DNA of 64,000 nt from an uncultured Saprospiraceae bacterium (GCA_937959275.1 CALGLU010000022.1:236840-300839); one strand, 5' to 3'; counted from the first letter of the stretch, positions 35,619-45,023 are shown. Program-made: numbers and translations. Notes: generated by a model from the sequence alone, not told the origin.

Positions 35619-35834
35619 TTATCGTATCAGTTTCCTGAAAAATAGTTTATCATTTATTGCTATTTCTAAAAAGTACAAACCAGGATTTAAGTGTCTTGTC
35701 AACTCCAAACTAGATTTATTTTTAGATTGTCCTAGCATTTTAAAACTTGTATCGTAGAGTGTCATTTTTTGAATTTTGATTTTTGTTTGACTTGGGAAAG
35801 AACTTAAATATTTAATCATTTCAAAGCCTTCCAT
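35619..35834 (-). pseudogene. Orphan T9SS type A sorting-domain fragment
   Basis: 71 codons. The C-terminal ~50 residues (IKIQKMTLYDTSFKMLGQSK, then LTRHLNPGLYFLEIAIN and FFRKLIR at the end) follow the type A sorting-domain pattern (VxLYDxxGxxL...L..G.YFL.I......KKL). There is no signal peptide or cargo, and the beginning (PNP strand) of the sorting domain is missing. Its start overlaps the gene 35816-36340. Probably the remains of a secreted protein gene. Confidence 0.55.
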
Positions 35835-36340
35835 TTTCCTTTTGTAAAAAATACATTTCCAAATTCTGGAGATTCAAAGACATAATAAAACGACCAAATA
35901 TTTCTATAAAGTGTTGGTTCCGAATCGACAATGTGGTGCATGGGGGCGTACTTAATTATTCTTATTCTATTGTTTGCGTGATACTCTAGGAACTTCACAT
36001 GAGCCGTATCCGTTTTAAGTATTTCCTTTCCATCTGTATGATGAAATATTAACTTATTTCTCTTTGTTATTTCAAACCTAAAATGTTCATATTGCCAATC
36101 GGCTTGCTTCCCAGGGAATTTAGTACGGTCGATAATGTACTGACCATAGATGTCGGACTTTTTAACTTTTTTCTTCCTATGAAATGGAACTAATATCGAT
36201 GCTAAAATTATCAAAGCAATTAAGCCGCCCCAAACTAGTTTTAATAATTTTAGGAATAGATCGTTTTTACTTATAAACCATGATAGCAATAAAATAGCAG
36301 TTAAGGGAAGTATAAAAATTCCAAGGAATAGGCTTGCCAT
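35816..36340 (-). CDS. Small membrane protein of unknown function
   Basis: 174 residues with two N-terminal membrane helices (FLGIFILPLTAILLLSWFI and LVWGGLIALIILASILV), a basic cluster (HRKKKVKK) and a soluble beta-rich part with YGQYIIDRTKFPGKQADWQYEHFRFEIT. I remember similar GxYxIDRxKFPGxQADWQY proteins in other Bacteroidota, but they have no assigned role. Its 3' end overlaps the T9SS fragment. Confidence 0.6.
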   Translation of the reverse strand: MASLFLGIFILPLTAILLLSWFISKNDLFLKLLKLVWGGLIALIILASILVPFHRKKKVKKSDIYGQYIIDRTKFPGKQADWQYEHFRFEITKRNKLIFHHTDGKEILKTDTAHVKFLEYHANNRIRIIKYAPMHHIVDSEPTLYRNIWSFYYVFESPEFGNVFFTKGKWKALK

Positions 36341-36456
36341 ATTGATTGGTCTAGATAGGTTAAAATCTTAGGCTCATAGGCTTTAGAATAAAAAAAGATA
36401 AACCTTGCTTTGAAGCTAGAGGCTGAAATGAATAAATGATTCTGACTCAATACCTT

Positions 36457-37494
36457 TCAATAATATTCATATTCGTAAAATAGGAATTGGATGTTTGCTG
36501 CTTCACCATTTTCATAGCTTGTTTTAATAGTCAATTCAGCATCATTAAATTCATTAAAAGTATTTTCATCTTTCCGCTTTAAAATCCAAATACCATCAAT
36601 TCGATCAAACTGAATATTTTCAATTATTCTATTGTTAAATTTTTTAATTTCTATTCTCTTTTCTGATCCCATTTTTGGGAATTTCATATAGTTACTAATA
36701 GTTGCATTAAGGGAATCTATCTTGGTGTATTTACGTGTATAATAGCGAATTGTATCGCCATTATAAGTATTAAAAGCGAAATCATGTCTTACATTGTCAA
36801 GGGAGGAACTTCCTGAAACCTTTAGTGTTCTTTCTTCCAAAGCACCATTTGATCTACTCCATATTCTCTCGATAGTCTTTTTATCGTTTACATTTTCTTT
36901 TCTATTGATTCCAGTTGTATCTCCATTATGATTAAGCGAATATTTGAATTCTAAATTATTGATTGTATCCTTAAAATAATGATACAATTTTATGCTTCCA
37001 GTGTCAATGAGGCCACTTTTATTTTTCAGATTTATTAGCTGAGTCATTCTAAATTCTGCATCATAAAAACATTGTTTTATCATTACTAAATCCCGAACTG
37101 CTCTTTCTTTACCCATATAGAATTTCCGTTCATCTCTTATCATTTTGAACTCATCATTTAACTTCAAATATGTTGTTATAGATGAAAGGCTATCATAATC
37201 ATAAGAATATCTAATTCTGGTATTTGAAGTTTCGTAAAAATACGTTTTTCGATCTCTTACTTCTAAAATTCCATCCTTGTCCTTGGCGTAATCTATCTCC
37301 TCGATTATGTTGTTGCGTTCATCATATCTTTTTATTGACTTTAGATAGTCATCCTTTTTTAGCCGGTCCTTTTGTAAAAATTCTGCCTCAGTATATTCAT
37401 ACATTTTCATATGCTTAATCTGAGGAGCTTCACTTTGTGCTAGCACCATGGTAAAAGGTAAACACAAAAGGAATAAAAAAGATAGTCGTTTCAT
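36457..37494 (-). CDS. Secreted protein of unknown function
   Basis: 345 residues with a clear signal peptide (MKRLSFLFLLCLPFTMVLAQ). The rest is charged and rich in repeating beta strands spaced 20-30 residues apart (IKRYDERNNIIEEIDYAKD, YFYETSNTRIRYSYDYD, IRYYTRKYTKIDSL), resembling RHS/YD-like or PEGA-like beta sheets but without a recognised motif. No T9SS domain. It lies 44 bases downstream of the BNR-repeat gene in the same direction and could be read from it. Confidence 0.6.
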   Translation of the reverse strand: MKRLSFLFLLCLPFTMVLAQSEAPQIKHMKMYEYTEAEFLQKDRLKKDDYLKSIKRYDERNNIIEEIDYAKDKDGILEVRDRKTYFYETSNTRIRYSYDYDSLSSITTYLKLNDEFKMIRDERKFYMGKERAVRDLVMIKQCFYDAEFRMTQLINLKNKSGLIDTGSIKLYHYFKDTINNLEFKYSLNHNGDTTGINRKENVNDKKTIERIWSRSNGALEERTLKVSGSSSLDNVRHDFAFNTYNGDTIRYYTRKYTKIDSLNATISNYMKFPKMGSEKRIEIKKFNNRIIENIQFDRIDGIWILKRKDENTFNEFNDAELTIKTSYENGEAANIQFLFYEYEYY

Positions 37495-37538
37495 TTTATA
37501 GTTTTACGCAGTGGAATAATAAATCCGATGTATTGCAC

Positions 37539-40100
37539 CTAGCTCAAAACAAGCCGCTCCCAAAACACATCTCCATCAAGCACCAATCGCAAAACATAAG
37601 TCCCTGCTGTCAACCCATCACGTTTCATCAAAACTCGATTCACTCCAACTGAATACACTCCACGTTCAATCACAGACAATATACGACCATCCATATCCAA
37701 TAACTCTAATCTCCCAGCACCACCTTTGATCAAGTCAAATTCAACTGTAGCCTGATCAACAAGCGGATTCGGATACACCTTAAGTTTGCTCACTTCTGCA
37801 AGTTTCACTTCAGAAGTAGACACCGGTTCCTCCAACTGATACGTATACATAGATCGCCCAAAAGTCGCCACCAATAGTTTTCGAGTAGGAGCATGAAAGC
37901 GGAGATCGCAGGCAACCGTAAGTGGTAAGTTTGGCCCAAGGATTTCCCAATCATCTCCATCATTATAGCTGATGTAGACACCAATGTCGTTGGCGATGAT
38001 GAGGGTGCTTGAAGAAAGTGGGTCGATAACAATATCATTGATCGGAATCTCTGGAAGATTGCCAGAGATATCTTCCCAAGTCTGACCATTGTCGATGGTT
38101 TTCAAAACGTGTGGCATGTAATCGACGAGGCGATAACCAGAAAGGGTGACATAGGCAATCGTCTCATCCCAAGGATCGAAAGCGACTTGAGAAACGGAAC
38201 GGTCGGGTAGACCTGTAGATACATTGTTCCAAGTGCTACCGGCATCGGTGGTGATTTGCACATTACCATCGTCAGTACCCACTAGTATATAATTGTTGTT
38301 GCTAGGTGCCACAGCTATGGTAAGAATCGTACCGTAAGCTTGTGAGCCAGAAGGATGCTCTCCATCCGTAAGGTCATCACTAATGGCAGACCAAGATTGA
38401 GCAGAGTTGGTACTTTTGTAAAGACGCTCTGCACCATAGTACAAATGAGTAGGGTTGGAGTGATCTAAAATAAAAGGAGTGTTCCAGTTGGTTCGTTCAT
38501 ATCCGTCAATTCCATCCAAAGCCCATTCAAAATTATTACCTCCATCTGTAGAGCGGAACAAGTTACCAAACTGATATTCGGCATAAACTAAATTGCTATT
38601 CAGAGGGTTCACCGCTACGTGAAAACCATCACCACCAAGTATACGCTCGTAGTCATCTGGATCACCATTAGAAGTCGTGTTGGTACCATTATCCTGCGCG
38701 CCACCAAAGTATCGATCAGGAACCAATTCGTCAATCTCACAATTGTAAAACTGCATGTTCGGCAATGACTCTACGTGTGTAAAACTGGCGCCATTATTTT
38801 CTGAAGTATAAATACCGCCATCACAACCCACTACAATCTTATTCTGATCCACAGGATGATATTCCAATGCATGAAAATCAACATGCATATTTCCAGTCAC
38901 CTCCTGAAATGAAACTCCTCCGTTAACTGAGCGATAAATAGGAACACCTAAAACGAACAAATCATTTGCATTGTTAGGATTCACTCTTACTTGACCAAAG
39001 TACCAACCAAAGGCAGAAAATACATCGCTAATGTCGTCATTAATCAGATTCCATGTATCGCCACCGTCAGTAGTTTTGTAAAGACCATCAAACATATTGG
39101 TCACCGAGTTGGTGGTAAAGGAAGCGTATAAAACATTGGGTTCAGAAGCTGCTATTGCAAGACCGATTCTTCCTGTATCATCGTCACTTGGAGGTAAGCC
39201 ATTCGAAAGTTGTTCCCAATTATCACCTCCATCCGTTGATCGCCAGATAGCGGAAGTCGGCCCTCCGTAATCTCTGTTCCAAGGATATCGGGTGCGCTCC
39301 CAAGTCGCTGCATATACGATATCTGCGTTTTGCGGATGCACAGCTAGGTCAATACAAGCGGTAGAGTCGCTCAGGAAAAGTACATTCTCCCAAGTGGCAC
39401 CTCCGTCTAGTGTTCGATAGAGTCCTTTATCATTACTTTTGCCATAGAGAAGTCCAGCTACTGCGGCATATACTCTGTTGGGGTTTGCTGCGTCTACGAC
39501 TAAGCGACCGATGTGTTGACTGTTGTCAAGTCCACTGTGTTCCCAGGTGTTACCTGCGTCAGTTGACTTATAGACGCCATCACCAAAGAAGGCGCCTGAA
39601 GCACCGGATCCGTTGGCTTCACCAGTCCCTGCGTACAAAGTGTTAGGTTCGGAAGCTGCGATAGCGATGTTGCCGATAGAAGCAGAGTTGGCATCATCAA
39701 ATATTGGATTCCAAGTGTCACCACTATCGGTACTTTTAAAGATACCACCAACCGCTGAGCCAGCATATATGATGGAAGGATCAGTAGGGTGGTAGGCGAG
39801 ATCCGTTATTCTTCCACCTATATTGTTGGGACCTACTGATTCCCAGGTTGAAGTACTGCGTTGAGCGGCATCTGTGAGCATTATTTTTCGTTGCTTCACT
39901 GCATTTCTTACGGAGACAACATCAATATGATTGTTGGGATAGGCGCGCATATTGTACATCCATTCATCGGGCTTAGTTTGCGCATCAACAAATTCGCGAG
40001 ACAGGCTTTGCTCAGTTGCAGTTGATTTTTGGACTAAATAGATTCCTGCGCTAATGAAGATGGCTAAGACGACAAGGCTGAAGGAAGTTCTTATTTTCAT
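37539..40100 (-). CDS. VPS10/sialidase-like BNR-repeat protein with T9SS type A sorting domain
   Basis: 853 residues. Signal anchor at the start (SFSLVVLAIFISAGIYLV). Between residues ~85 and ~765 there are at least ten Asp-box/BNR repeats (S-x-D-x-G-x-x-W, for example STDSGDTWNPIF, STDAGNTWEHS, TTDGGDTWNLI), the hallmark of seven- to ten-bladed propellers of VPS10 and sialidase type. The C-terminal ~75 residues (LKVYPNPLVDQATVEFD...GRLELLDMDGRILS...GTYVLRLVLDGDVFWERLVLS) are a complete type A T9SS sorting domain. Secreted and surface-attached; the partner is unknown. No catalytic triad of a sialidase can be identified. Confidence 0.85.
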   Translation of the reverse strand: MKIRTSFSLVVLAIFISAGIYLVQKSTATEQSLSREFVDAQTKPDEWMYNMRAYPNNHIDVVSVRNAVKQRKIMLTDAAQRSTSTWESVGPNNIGGRITDLAYHPTDPSIIYAGSAVGGIFKSTDSGDTWNPIFDDANSASIGNIAIAASEPNTLYAGTGEANGSGASGAFFGDGVYKSTDAGNTWEHSGLDNSQHIGRLVVDAANPNRVYAAVAGLLYGKSNDKGLYRTLDGGATWENVLFLSDSTACIDLAVHPQNADIVYAATWERTRYPWNRDYGGPTSAIWRSTDGGDNWEQLSNGLPPSDDDTGRIGLAIAASEPNVLYASFTTNSVTNMFDGLYKTTDGGDTWNLINDDISDVFSAFGWYFGQVRVNPNNANDLFVLGVPIYRSVNGGVSFQEVTGNMHVDFHALEYHPVDQNKIVVGCDGGIYTSENNGASFTHVESLPNMQFYNCEIDELVPDRYFGGAQDNGTNTTSNGDPDDYERILGGDGFHVAVNPLNSNLVYAEYQFGNLFRSTDGGNNFEWALDGIDGYERTNWNTPFILDHSNPTHLYYGAERLYKSTNSAQSWSAISDDLTDGEHPSGSQAYGTILTIAVAPSNNNYILVGTDDGNVQITTDAGSTWNNVSTGLPDRSVSQVAFDPWDETIAYVTLSGYRLVDYMPHVLKTIDNGQTWEDISGNLPEIPINDIVIDPLSSSTLIIANDIGVYISYNDGDDWEILGPNLPLTVACDLRFHAPTRKLLVATFGRSMYTYQLEEPVSTSEVKLAEVSKLKVYPNPLVDQATVEFDLIKGGAGRLELLDMDGRILSVIERGVYSVGVNRVLMKRDGLTAGTYVLRLVLDGDVFWERLVLS

Positions 40101-40316
40101 GATTTTAGATGTTTTTCATAAAAATAGGATGTTCTTTTTGATTTGGGTAACTAACTAGCGACAAAGGTGGATTTTTGTTCTTGGATATTGTGCTCAGCTT
40201 GGATACTTAAAAGAAAATTCTCTTTGGCAAAAGTCATACTAATCAAGGATTAAATAAGAATACCAAGTAAGGCTGGCGATATATCTAGAAGCTAAGGAAT
40301 AATAATAAAAGTATGT

Positions 40317-40907
40317 TTATTCCAATTCCACAATAACCTCATTCCTTCTACCAATAAGTTCATAAGGTGGATTATAGCCTAGCAGGCTGTAATTATTGGT
40401 GTAAGGAATTCCTTCTCTTTTGAGTGCCTCAATGAGTTGTTGTTTGTAGTGTTCTATTTTTTCGTTATTGGCCCAGCCGCCGAAGGTGATGGCAGCAACC
40501 GTTTTTGCAGGTTCCTCTTTAAATTCAATGTCAGTTCTATTGGGTTTGGGGAGATTATCTTTAGTATAATCTTTTGGAACCATAAACATCATCGTCATGT
40601 TTGTAGAATCTTCAAGGCTCATAGAGACAGGAGATGTCATGGCGATTTTTTCATTTTTTTCATTATCACCGAAGATATATCCACCCAACTTAGAAAAACC
40701 ATTGCCAGACGCAGCTTTATAGTCTTTGGTGTCGAGTTTCACGGAAGTAAATAAACGAGCTTCATAATTTCTAATTTCAAAATCATCGTATTTTTTAATG
40801 ACTTCGTAGGGATAATTTTCAATGGAGTTTTGACTGGACATAGCGAAAACTTGAACGATAAGGACAATTAATAAAATGATACCGGATAGAATATAGAGAA
40901 CTTTCAT
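40317..40907 (-). CDS. SOUL-domain haem-binding-like protein
   Basis: 196 residues. N-terminal membrane anchor or signal (VLYILSGIILLIVLIVQVFAMS). SOUL wording: YPYEVIKKYDDFEIRNYEARLFTSVKL, GFSKLGGYIFGDNEKNEKIAMTSPVSM, MFMVPKDYTKDNLPKPN and the final NYSLLGYNPPYELIGRRNEVIVELE. The family binds haem or other tetrapyrroles in eukaryotes; the bacterial role is unknown. Transcribed alone. Confidence 0.88.
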   Translation of the reverse strand: MKVLYILSGIILLIVLIVQVFAMSSQNSIENYPYEVIKKYDDFEIRNYEARLFTSVKLDTKDYKAASGNGFSKLGGYIFGDNEKNEKIAMTSPVSMSLEDSTNMTMMFMVPKDYTKDNLPKPNRTDIEFKEEPAKTVAAITFGGWANNEKIEHYKQQLIEALKREGIPYTNNYSLLGYNPPYELIGRRNEVIVELE

Positions 40908-41184
40908 TTTGGGTTATGTTTTTTATGGAAACAACTGTGATGGATAATCGTTCATTTTATGACACAGTTCAGCTGAATTTAATTCTGATTAATCGATAAT
41001 AAAATTAAAATGAAGCTTTAAGAAGGTGTTAAATTTAAGATTAGGTTGGACACCTTATTAATTCTTATTTCAATACATTCAGGTATCTTCGTATACCGCG
41101 TTTACTATAGCTCCATATTCAGATGGATCTATTCTGGACTTTGTTACCTTTGATTCACCCTTGCCCTTAAAATTGAGTACCTGC

Positions 41185-41670
41185 TTAAATCTTTTCCAAT
41201 TTTAACTCAATAAAAACGCCATAGCCGATACTATCTGGATAAGCCACAAACGAAGCCTCATTGGCATTTTTTTCTGAGTCTTTCGTTCCATTTCCGAAAT
41301 CAACACCGAAGACGAAATGGTTAGGAATCTTCAAAGTAAACTCTGTTACTTTTGTAAATCCAGTATTAACTTTTTCAGAACTGATGATCCAAGTTTCGCT
41401 TCCAGTGTAAAGTGTATCATTTCGAGTATACTCAAATTTAACTGAATCCGGACTAAAGTTGAAGGTACCTAATTGGCCAATTTCCTCTACCGTTTCTGAT
41501 GGGTTAAAACCATTTTCGAAAAACTCGCCGTAAACGGAATTGATGCCAACGACTTCCCAGTTTCCATTGAGTGAGTTTATTGCTTGATCCTTGTCTTTAG
41601 CGCAGGTGAATAACAAGAGAGGGAGAGAGAGTATTAATAGGAGTGGGTATAGTTTTGATTTTAATTTCAT
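41185..41670 (-). CDS. Lipoprotein, lipocalin-like
   Basis: 161 residues from ATG 41670. A TTG at 41691 would extend it into the upstream gene's stop and is rejected. Lipoprotein signal ending LLLFTC (Cys 23). The following NSLNGNWEVVGINSVYG, FNFSPDSVKFEYTRND and TGSETWIISSE show the lipocalin-like GxWxV pattern. Function unknown. Spaced 17 bases after the stop of the DUF1851 gene, so possibly cotranscribed. Confidence 0.6.
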   Translation of the reverse strand: MKLKSKLYPLLLILSLPLLLFTCAKDKDQAINSLNGNWEVVGINSVYGEFFENGFNPSETVEEIGQLGTFNFSPDSVKFEYTRNDTLYTGSETWIISSEKVNTGFTKVTEFTLKIPNHFVFGVDFGNGTKDSEKNANEASFVAYPDSIGYGVFIELKLEKI

Positions 41671-41687
41671 TTGTATATTTTTTCGAC

Positions 41688-42164
41688 TCAATCTATTATT
41701 TTTAAATTAACCTGAGTTCCATCCGGTATATCTTTAAGCTGCCTCTGTAATTGACCAATTATGCTAAAGTGAATTTCAATCAGCGTTAACTCAAAATTAT
41801 CCGTTTGATAACTACCACTTAGGATTGGAAGTTTTTTGTAACTGTACAAATATCCTTCTTTTAAAGCCAAACCACTTGCTCTAAGTTTAAGAACTACCTT
41901 CGTCAAGAACCAGTCATCTCTGATATCATTATCTTTTAGTTTACTTTCAAATTCTTCTTTTGAATCAGCAACTTTATCAAACTCACCAATTCCAACATCT
42001 AACCAAAAGTATTCTTCGTTTGAATTTTTCAAAAAGAGGTCTCCAATACATGTAATAAAAACAATCGCCTTGTTATTACCTACAAGCCAGACCCAATCTT
42101 CCAGAATCTCTTGTTCTTTTGATTTATCAAATTTGATTAGTATTTCATCCCAAGTTAATTTCAT
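41688..42164 (-). CDS. DUF1851 (T6SS immunity protein Tdi1-like)
   Basis: 158 residues. The central segment AIVFITCIGDLFLKNSNEEYFWLDVGIGEFDKVADSKEEFESKLKD matches the DUF1851 core (GDLFL...YYWLDVGTGELEKVA). DUF1851 is the C-terminal domain of Tdi1, the immunity protein for the Agrobacterium T6SS DNase Tde1. Here no toxin, Tde or T6SS gene is visible. Possibly an orphan immunity gene. It ends 18 bases before the lipoprotein start. Confidence 0.68.
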   Translation of the reverse strand: MKLTWDEILIKFDKSKEQEILEDWVWLVGNNKAIVFITCIGDLFLKNSNEEYFWLDVGIGEFDKVADSKEEFESKLKDNDIRDDWFLTKVVLKLRASGLALKEGYLYSYKKLPILSGSYQTDNFELTLIEIHFSIIGQLQRQLKDIPDGTQVNLKIID

Positions 42165-42231
42165 TTTGAATTTTACGTTTAAACGCTAAATCGATTCTTA
42201 AAAAATTCATACAATGAATCTGGATTAATTC

Positions 42232-42699
42232 TTAAGTTAATTTTTTCCAAAATACCACCTTGTCTTCTCCTTCTTGATAAAAGTCCCGGATAATCGCTTC
42301 TTGTTTGTACTTGCATTTATGATAAAATTTTCGCGTCAATTCATATTCAGGCAAAGCTGAAGTTTCTACTAGCAGCACTCGATGATTCTGCTCTTTTAGT
42401 AGTGCTTCAATGTAGTTCATCATTTTAGTTCCGACTCCTTTTTCTTGATGTGCTTTGTCGACAGCTATGGCGTATAGGTTGTAGGTACCTTCTGTCATCT
42501 TTTCCGGAGCGCAGTAAGCGATCGAAATGGGTATTCCATCTTGAATGCTTGTGAACCAAATGTCGGTTGATTTTTCGTTATTGAGAAAATCGTGTAGCAT
42601 GTCATCTAACATGTCTGACGAGAATAATTCGCTTGAATCTAAAACAGCTTTTAAGTATTCGATATCACCTTTTAGGACCTTTCTGATTTCTTTGTTCAT
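42232..42699 (-). CDS. GNAT family N-acetyltransferase
   Basis: 155 residues from ATG 42699 (a TTG at 42720 is in frame but less likely). Motif A region IAVDKAHQEKGVGTKMMNYIEALLKEQ has the Q/RxxGxG/A acetyl-CoA loop (QEKGVG), and VLLVETSALPEYELTRKFYHKCKYKQEAIIRDFYQEGEDKVVFWKKL follows the family ending. Substrate unknown. Flanked by short intergenic regions on both sides; transcribed alone or with the DUF1851 gene (67-base gap). Confidence 0.83.
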   Translation of the reverse strand: MNKEIRKVLKGDIEYLKAVLDSSELFSSDMLDDMLHDFLNNEKSTDIWFTSIQDGIPISIAYCAPEKMTEGTYNLYAIAVDKAHQEKGVGTKMMNYIEALLKEQNHRVLLVETSALPEYELTRKFYHKCKYKQEAIIRDFYQEGEDKVVFWKKLT

Positions 42700-42932
42700 C
42701 TTGTTGAATTTGAACGGCAAGAGGAGCGCCTTAAATGTAGGATGTTTACTAAACTACAAAAGTTTAGTAAGTAACGGGACCAAATTATTTAGATATTTCC
42801 GGTTTTACAATAATTTCCTAAACGATTGACTGATAGGGAATTAGTGTGGGGATTTTTTAAAACCACCAAAAGGAAATATTTAAATAATTCCGTTAAACTA
42901 CTTGAACATAAAACAATGACAATGGTTTTGAT

Positions 42933-43736
42933 TTATTCTAAGTTCAACAATACTTTAGTTGACTTGATAAGCTTATCAATTTTTGCTTCATTATAAGCAT
43001 CTGGGTGGGCTTCTCCAAAAGCTTCTTTATCGTTGTCGTAATATTTGCCGTTTACATCTGTATACTTCTCTGCATTAGCCAATTCGAATAATATTACAGC
43101 ACCTTTATCAGCTGGAGAACGGTGATGACCGAATGCTTCTTTTACCATATTGGTATTTAGCAATGATCCAGGGTTTAGCGCAATAACGTCTATTTTTTTC
43201 AGGCTCTTTGCAATATGGAAACTCCACATGGTCAAGGCTAGTTTACTTTGTGCATAAGACACTTGCATTGGGATCTGCGAATTTCCTTTCAATGCCTCAT
43301 AAGAGACAGGAGTTTGAGCAGCTGAGCTTAGATTAATGATTCTAGCTTTATTTCCTTTTTGCAATAATGGCGTTAACTCTTCGGTCAATAAATAGGGCGC
43401 CAGATAATTTACAACAAATCGAATATCAAGACGATCTTTATTGAAGAGGGTAGTACTTTTAAAAACACCTGCATTATTAATAAGGACATCAATTTTTGAC
43501 AATTCGCTGTTTACATCTTGAGCCATTTTCTTTACGGCTTTCAAGTCAGAAAAATCTGCTACAAATCCTTTTATATTTTTATTATTGGATTGTGCCATTA
43601 CTTCTGCAATGACTTTTTTTAATTTATCGGAGCTTCTTCCATGAAGATAAATTTCATGTCCTTCTGATGCTAACTTTATTGCTGCCAATTTTCCTATGCC
43701 ATCTGTACTTCCTGTTATTAATATAGTCTTTGCCAT
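42933..43736 (-). CDS. Short-chain dehydrogenase/reductase
   Basis: 267 residues, normal for a classical SDR. N-terminal TGSTDGIGKLAA (TGxxxGxG NAD(P) loop), HGRSSDKLKKV, DVLINNAGVF (NNAG), and catalytic residues Ser in INLSSAAQTPV and Y-x-x-x-K in VSYAQSKLAL, followed by IALNPGSLLNTNM. It resembles retinol-dehydrogenase/WW-domain-oxidoreductase-like SDRs. Substrate unknown. Confidence 0.9.
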   Translation of the reverse strand: MAKTILITGSTDGIGKLAAIKLASEGHEIYLHGRSSDKLKKVIAEVMAQSNNKNIKGFVADFSDLKAVKKMAQDVNSELSKIDVLINNAGVFKSTTLFNKDRLDIRFVVNYLAPYLLTEELTPLLQKGNKARIINLSSAAQTPVSYEALKGNSQIPMQVSYAQSKLALTMWSFHIAKSLKKIDVIALNPGSLLNTNMVKEAFGHHRSPADKGAVILFELANAEKYTDVNGKYYDNDKEAFGEAHPDAYNEAKIDKLIKSTKVLLNLE

Positions 43737-43979
43737 AATAAAATTCGATTCTATTTAGTTTGTGTTAGTTTGAGAATTGCGGTAGTATTTTTCTTGTAAT
43801 ACGCTCTAAATTTTTTTCGATCTGATCACTATTAAACCTGAGATGAATCACAAGATGGTTACACCTACACTTTGTAAGTGCCCAAAATAGTCAATTAAAT
43901 GATTAGCACCAATTCTGAGCCCTAGATGAATGGCTTGAGGTAAGAAATCGTCATTTTCCTGCACTGCTTGTTACGTCAC

Positions 43980-44402
43980 TTACAAAATATTCATGTTTTT
44001 CTTGATATTTTTTTCTTGTTCGATATGATTTAAGGCAAATTTAAGACTTCTTTCAAGATTAGCCTTTAGGAATGGCTTGGCAACGAAAGCGAGTGGTTTG
44101 CTTGCAATGACTCGCTGGTAGGAAGCATAATCATTATTGGCACTGATAAAGATGACAGGGATTTTTGAAGTTTTTAATATATAAGTTGCAGCTTCCACAC
44201 CATCCATTTCACCTGCCAAGTTAATATCCATCAAAATTAAATCAGGGCGATTTATCTCAATGGTTTTCAAAGCATCTTCAGCACGAATATGAATCCCAAT
44301 GACGTTGAAATTTAATGCGGTAAGTTGTATGAAAAGGTCAGCTGCGATGATCATTTCATTTTCAATGATTAGTATTTTGTGTGAATGTTTTTTGAGGCTC
44401 AT
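43980..44402 (-). CDS. Stand-alone response-regulator receiver domain
   Basis: 140 residues, receiver domain only. Acidic pocket in ILIIENEMIIAADLF (Glu-Asn-Glu rather than the usual Asp-Asp), phospho-acceptor Asp in DLILMDINLAGEMDGVEAA, the conserved Ser in VIFISANND and Lys in FVAKPFLKANL. No DNA-binding domain. This type accompanies HisKA_2/HWE-family kinases. Directly upstream on the same strand is the C-terminal ghost of such a kinase (44429-44623), so this regulator may have lost its partner. Confidence 0.85.
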   Translation of the reverse strand: MSLKKHSHKILIIENEMIIAADLFIQLTALNFNVIGIHIRAEDALKTIEINRPDLILMDINLAGEMDGVEAATYILKTSKIPVIFISANNDYASYQRVIASKPLAFVAKPFLKANLERSLKFALNHIEQEKNIKKNMNIL

Positions 44403-44428
44403 TGTATATTTTTTTTCATTACAAATCT

Positions 44429-44623
44429 TTATGCAGCCGCTTTATTATTTATTCTAAATCGAATTTCATTTACCGTTCCAGCTAAAGTAGATTTCTCTAG
44501 TTTGCCAACTAATTGATTTGTTAAAAGATCAACTAACATTGATCCAAATTCAGTACTTCCATTTTCTTTTGCACTAGATTCATCAAATGATTCTTTGTCG
44601 GCAATTGTTAGTTGAATTAAAAG
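44429..44623 (-). pseudogene. C-terminal remnant of a HisKA_2/HWE-type histidine kinase
   Basis: 64 sense codons bounded by stops on both sides, with no credible start. The translation contains STEFGSMLVDLLTNQLVGKL and GTVNEIRFRINNKAAA at its end, which matches the G2-box end of a HATPase_c domain (GxxLGLxLVxxLxxQLxGxL...GTxFxIxF). The H box, N box and G1 box are missing. It is 26 bases from the receiver gene on the same strand, as expected for a former kinase-regulator pair. Confidence 0.6.
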
Positions 44624-44831
44624 TCATTTATATTGAAATCTTAGGTGCTAGATGTATTCACCTGAACAGTAAAAGTCATACGACTACTTAACAGCCTGAA
44701 AACAAATAGGAACATACAAGCGGCTTATCCTTATTCTCTAAAGGGCTAAATTATTCGAGATTAGAATAGGTACCAACATTTTAAAATGCTGATACCTATC
44801 GAATTCTAATAATACACATCATCATAGTTCC

Positions 44832-44993
44832 CTATAATTTCGTAATTCGTCGTCTACCATCTACTTGTATACTAATGCTGTATACACCAGCGGATAATTT
44901 ATTGACATCAAAACTCGTATTCTTATTGTTATTTGGCTGACGGTCTGGCTTACAAAAAAGTACTTTCTTATAAGCCAGACTTGAGTATGTCAT
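44832..44993 (-). pseudogene. T9SS type A sorting-domain remnant
   Basis: 53 codons from an ATG at 44993. The end (SFDVNKLSAGVYSISIQVDG and RRRITKL) is the typical terminus of a type A sorting domain (FDVSxLxxGxYxIxIxxDGxxxxxKL). A stop codon precedes the ATG, and neither signal peptide nor cargo remains. It lies between the kinase remnant and the TonB_C gene, in a decayed stretch of about 620 bases. Confidence 0.6.
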
Positions 44994-45023
44994 TCATTTG
45001 ATTTTTTGAGGCCTTTCAAAACG

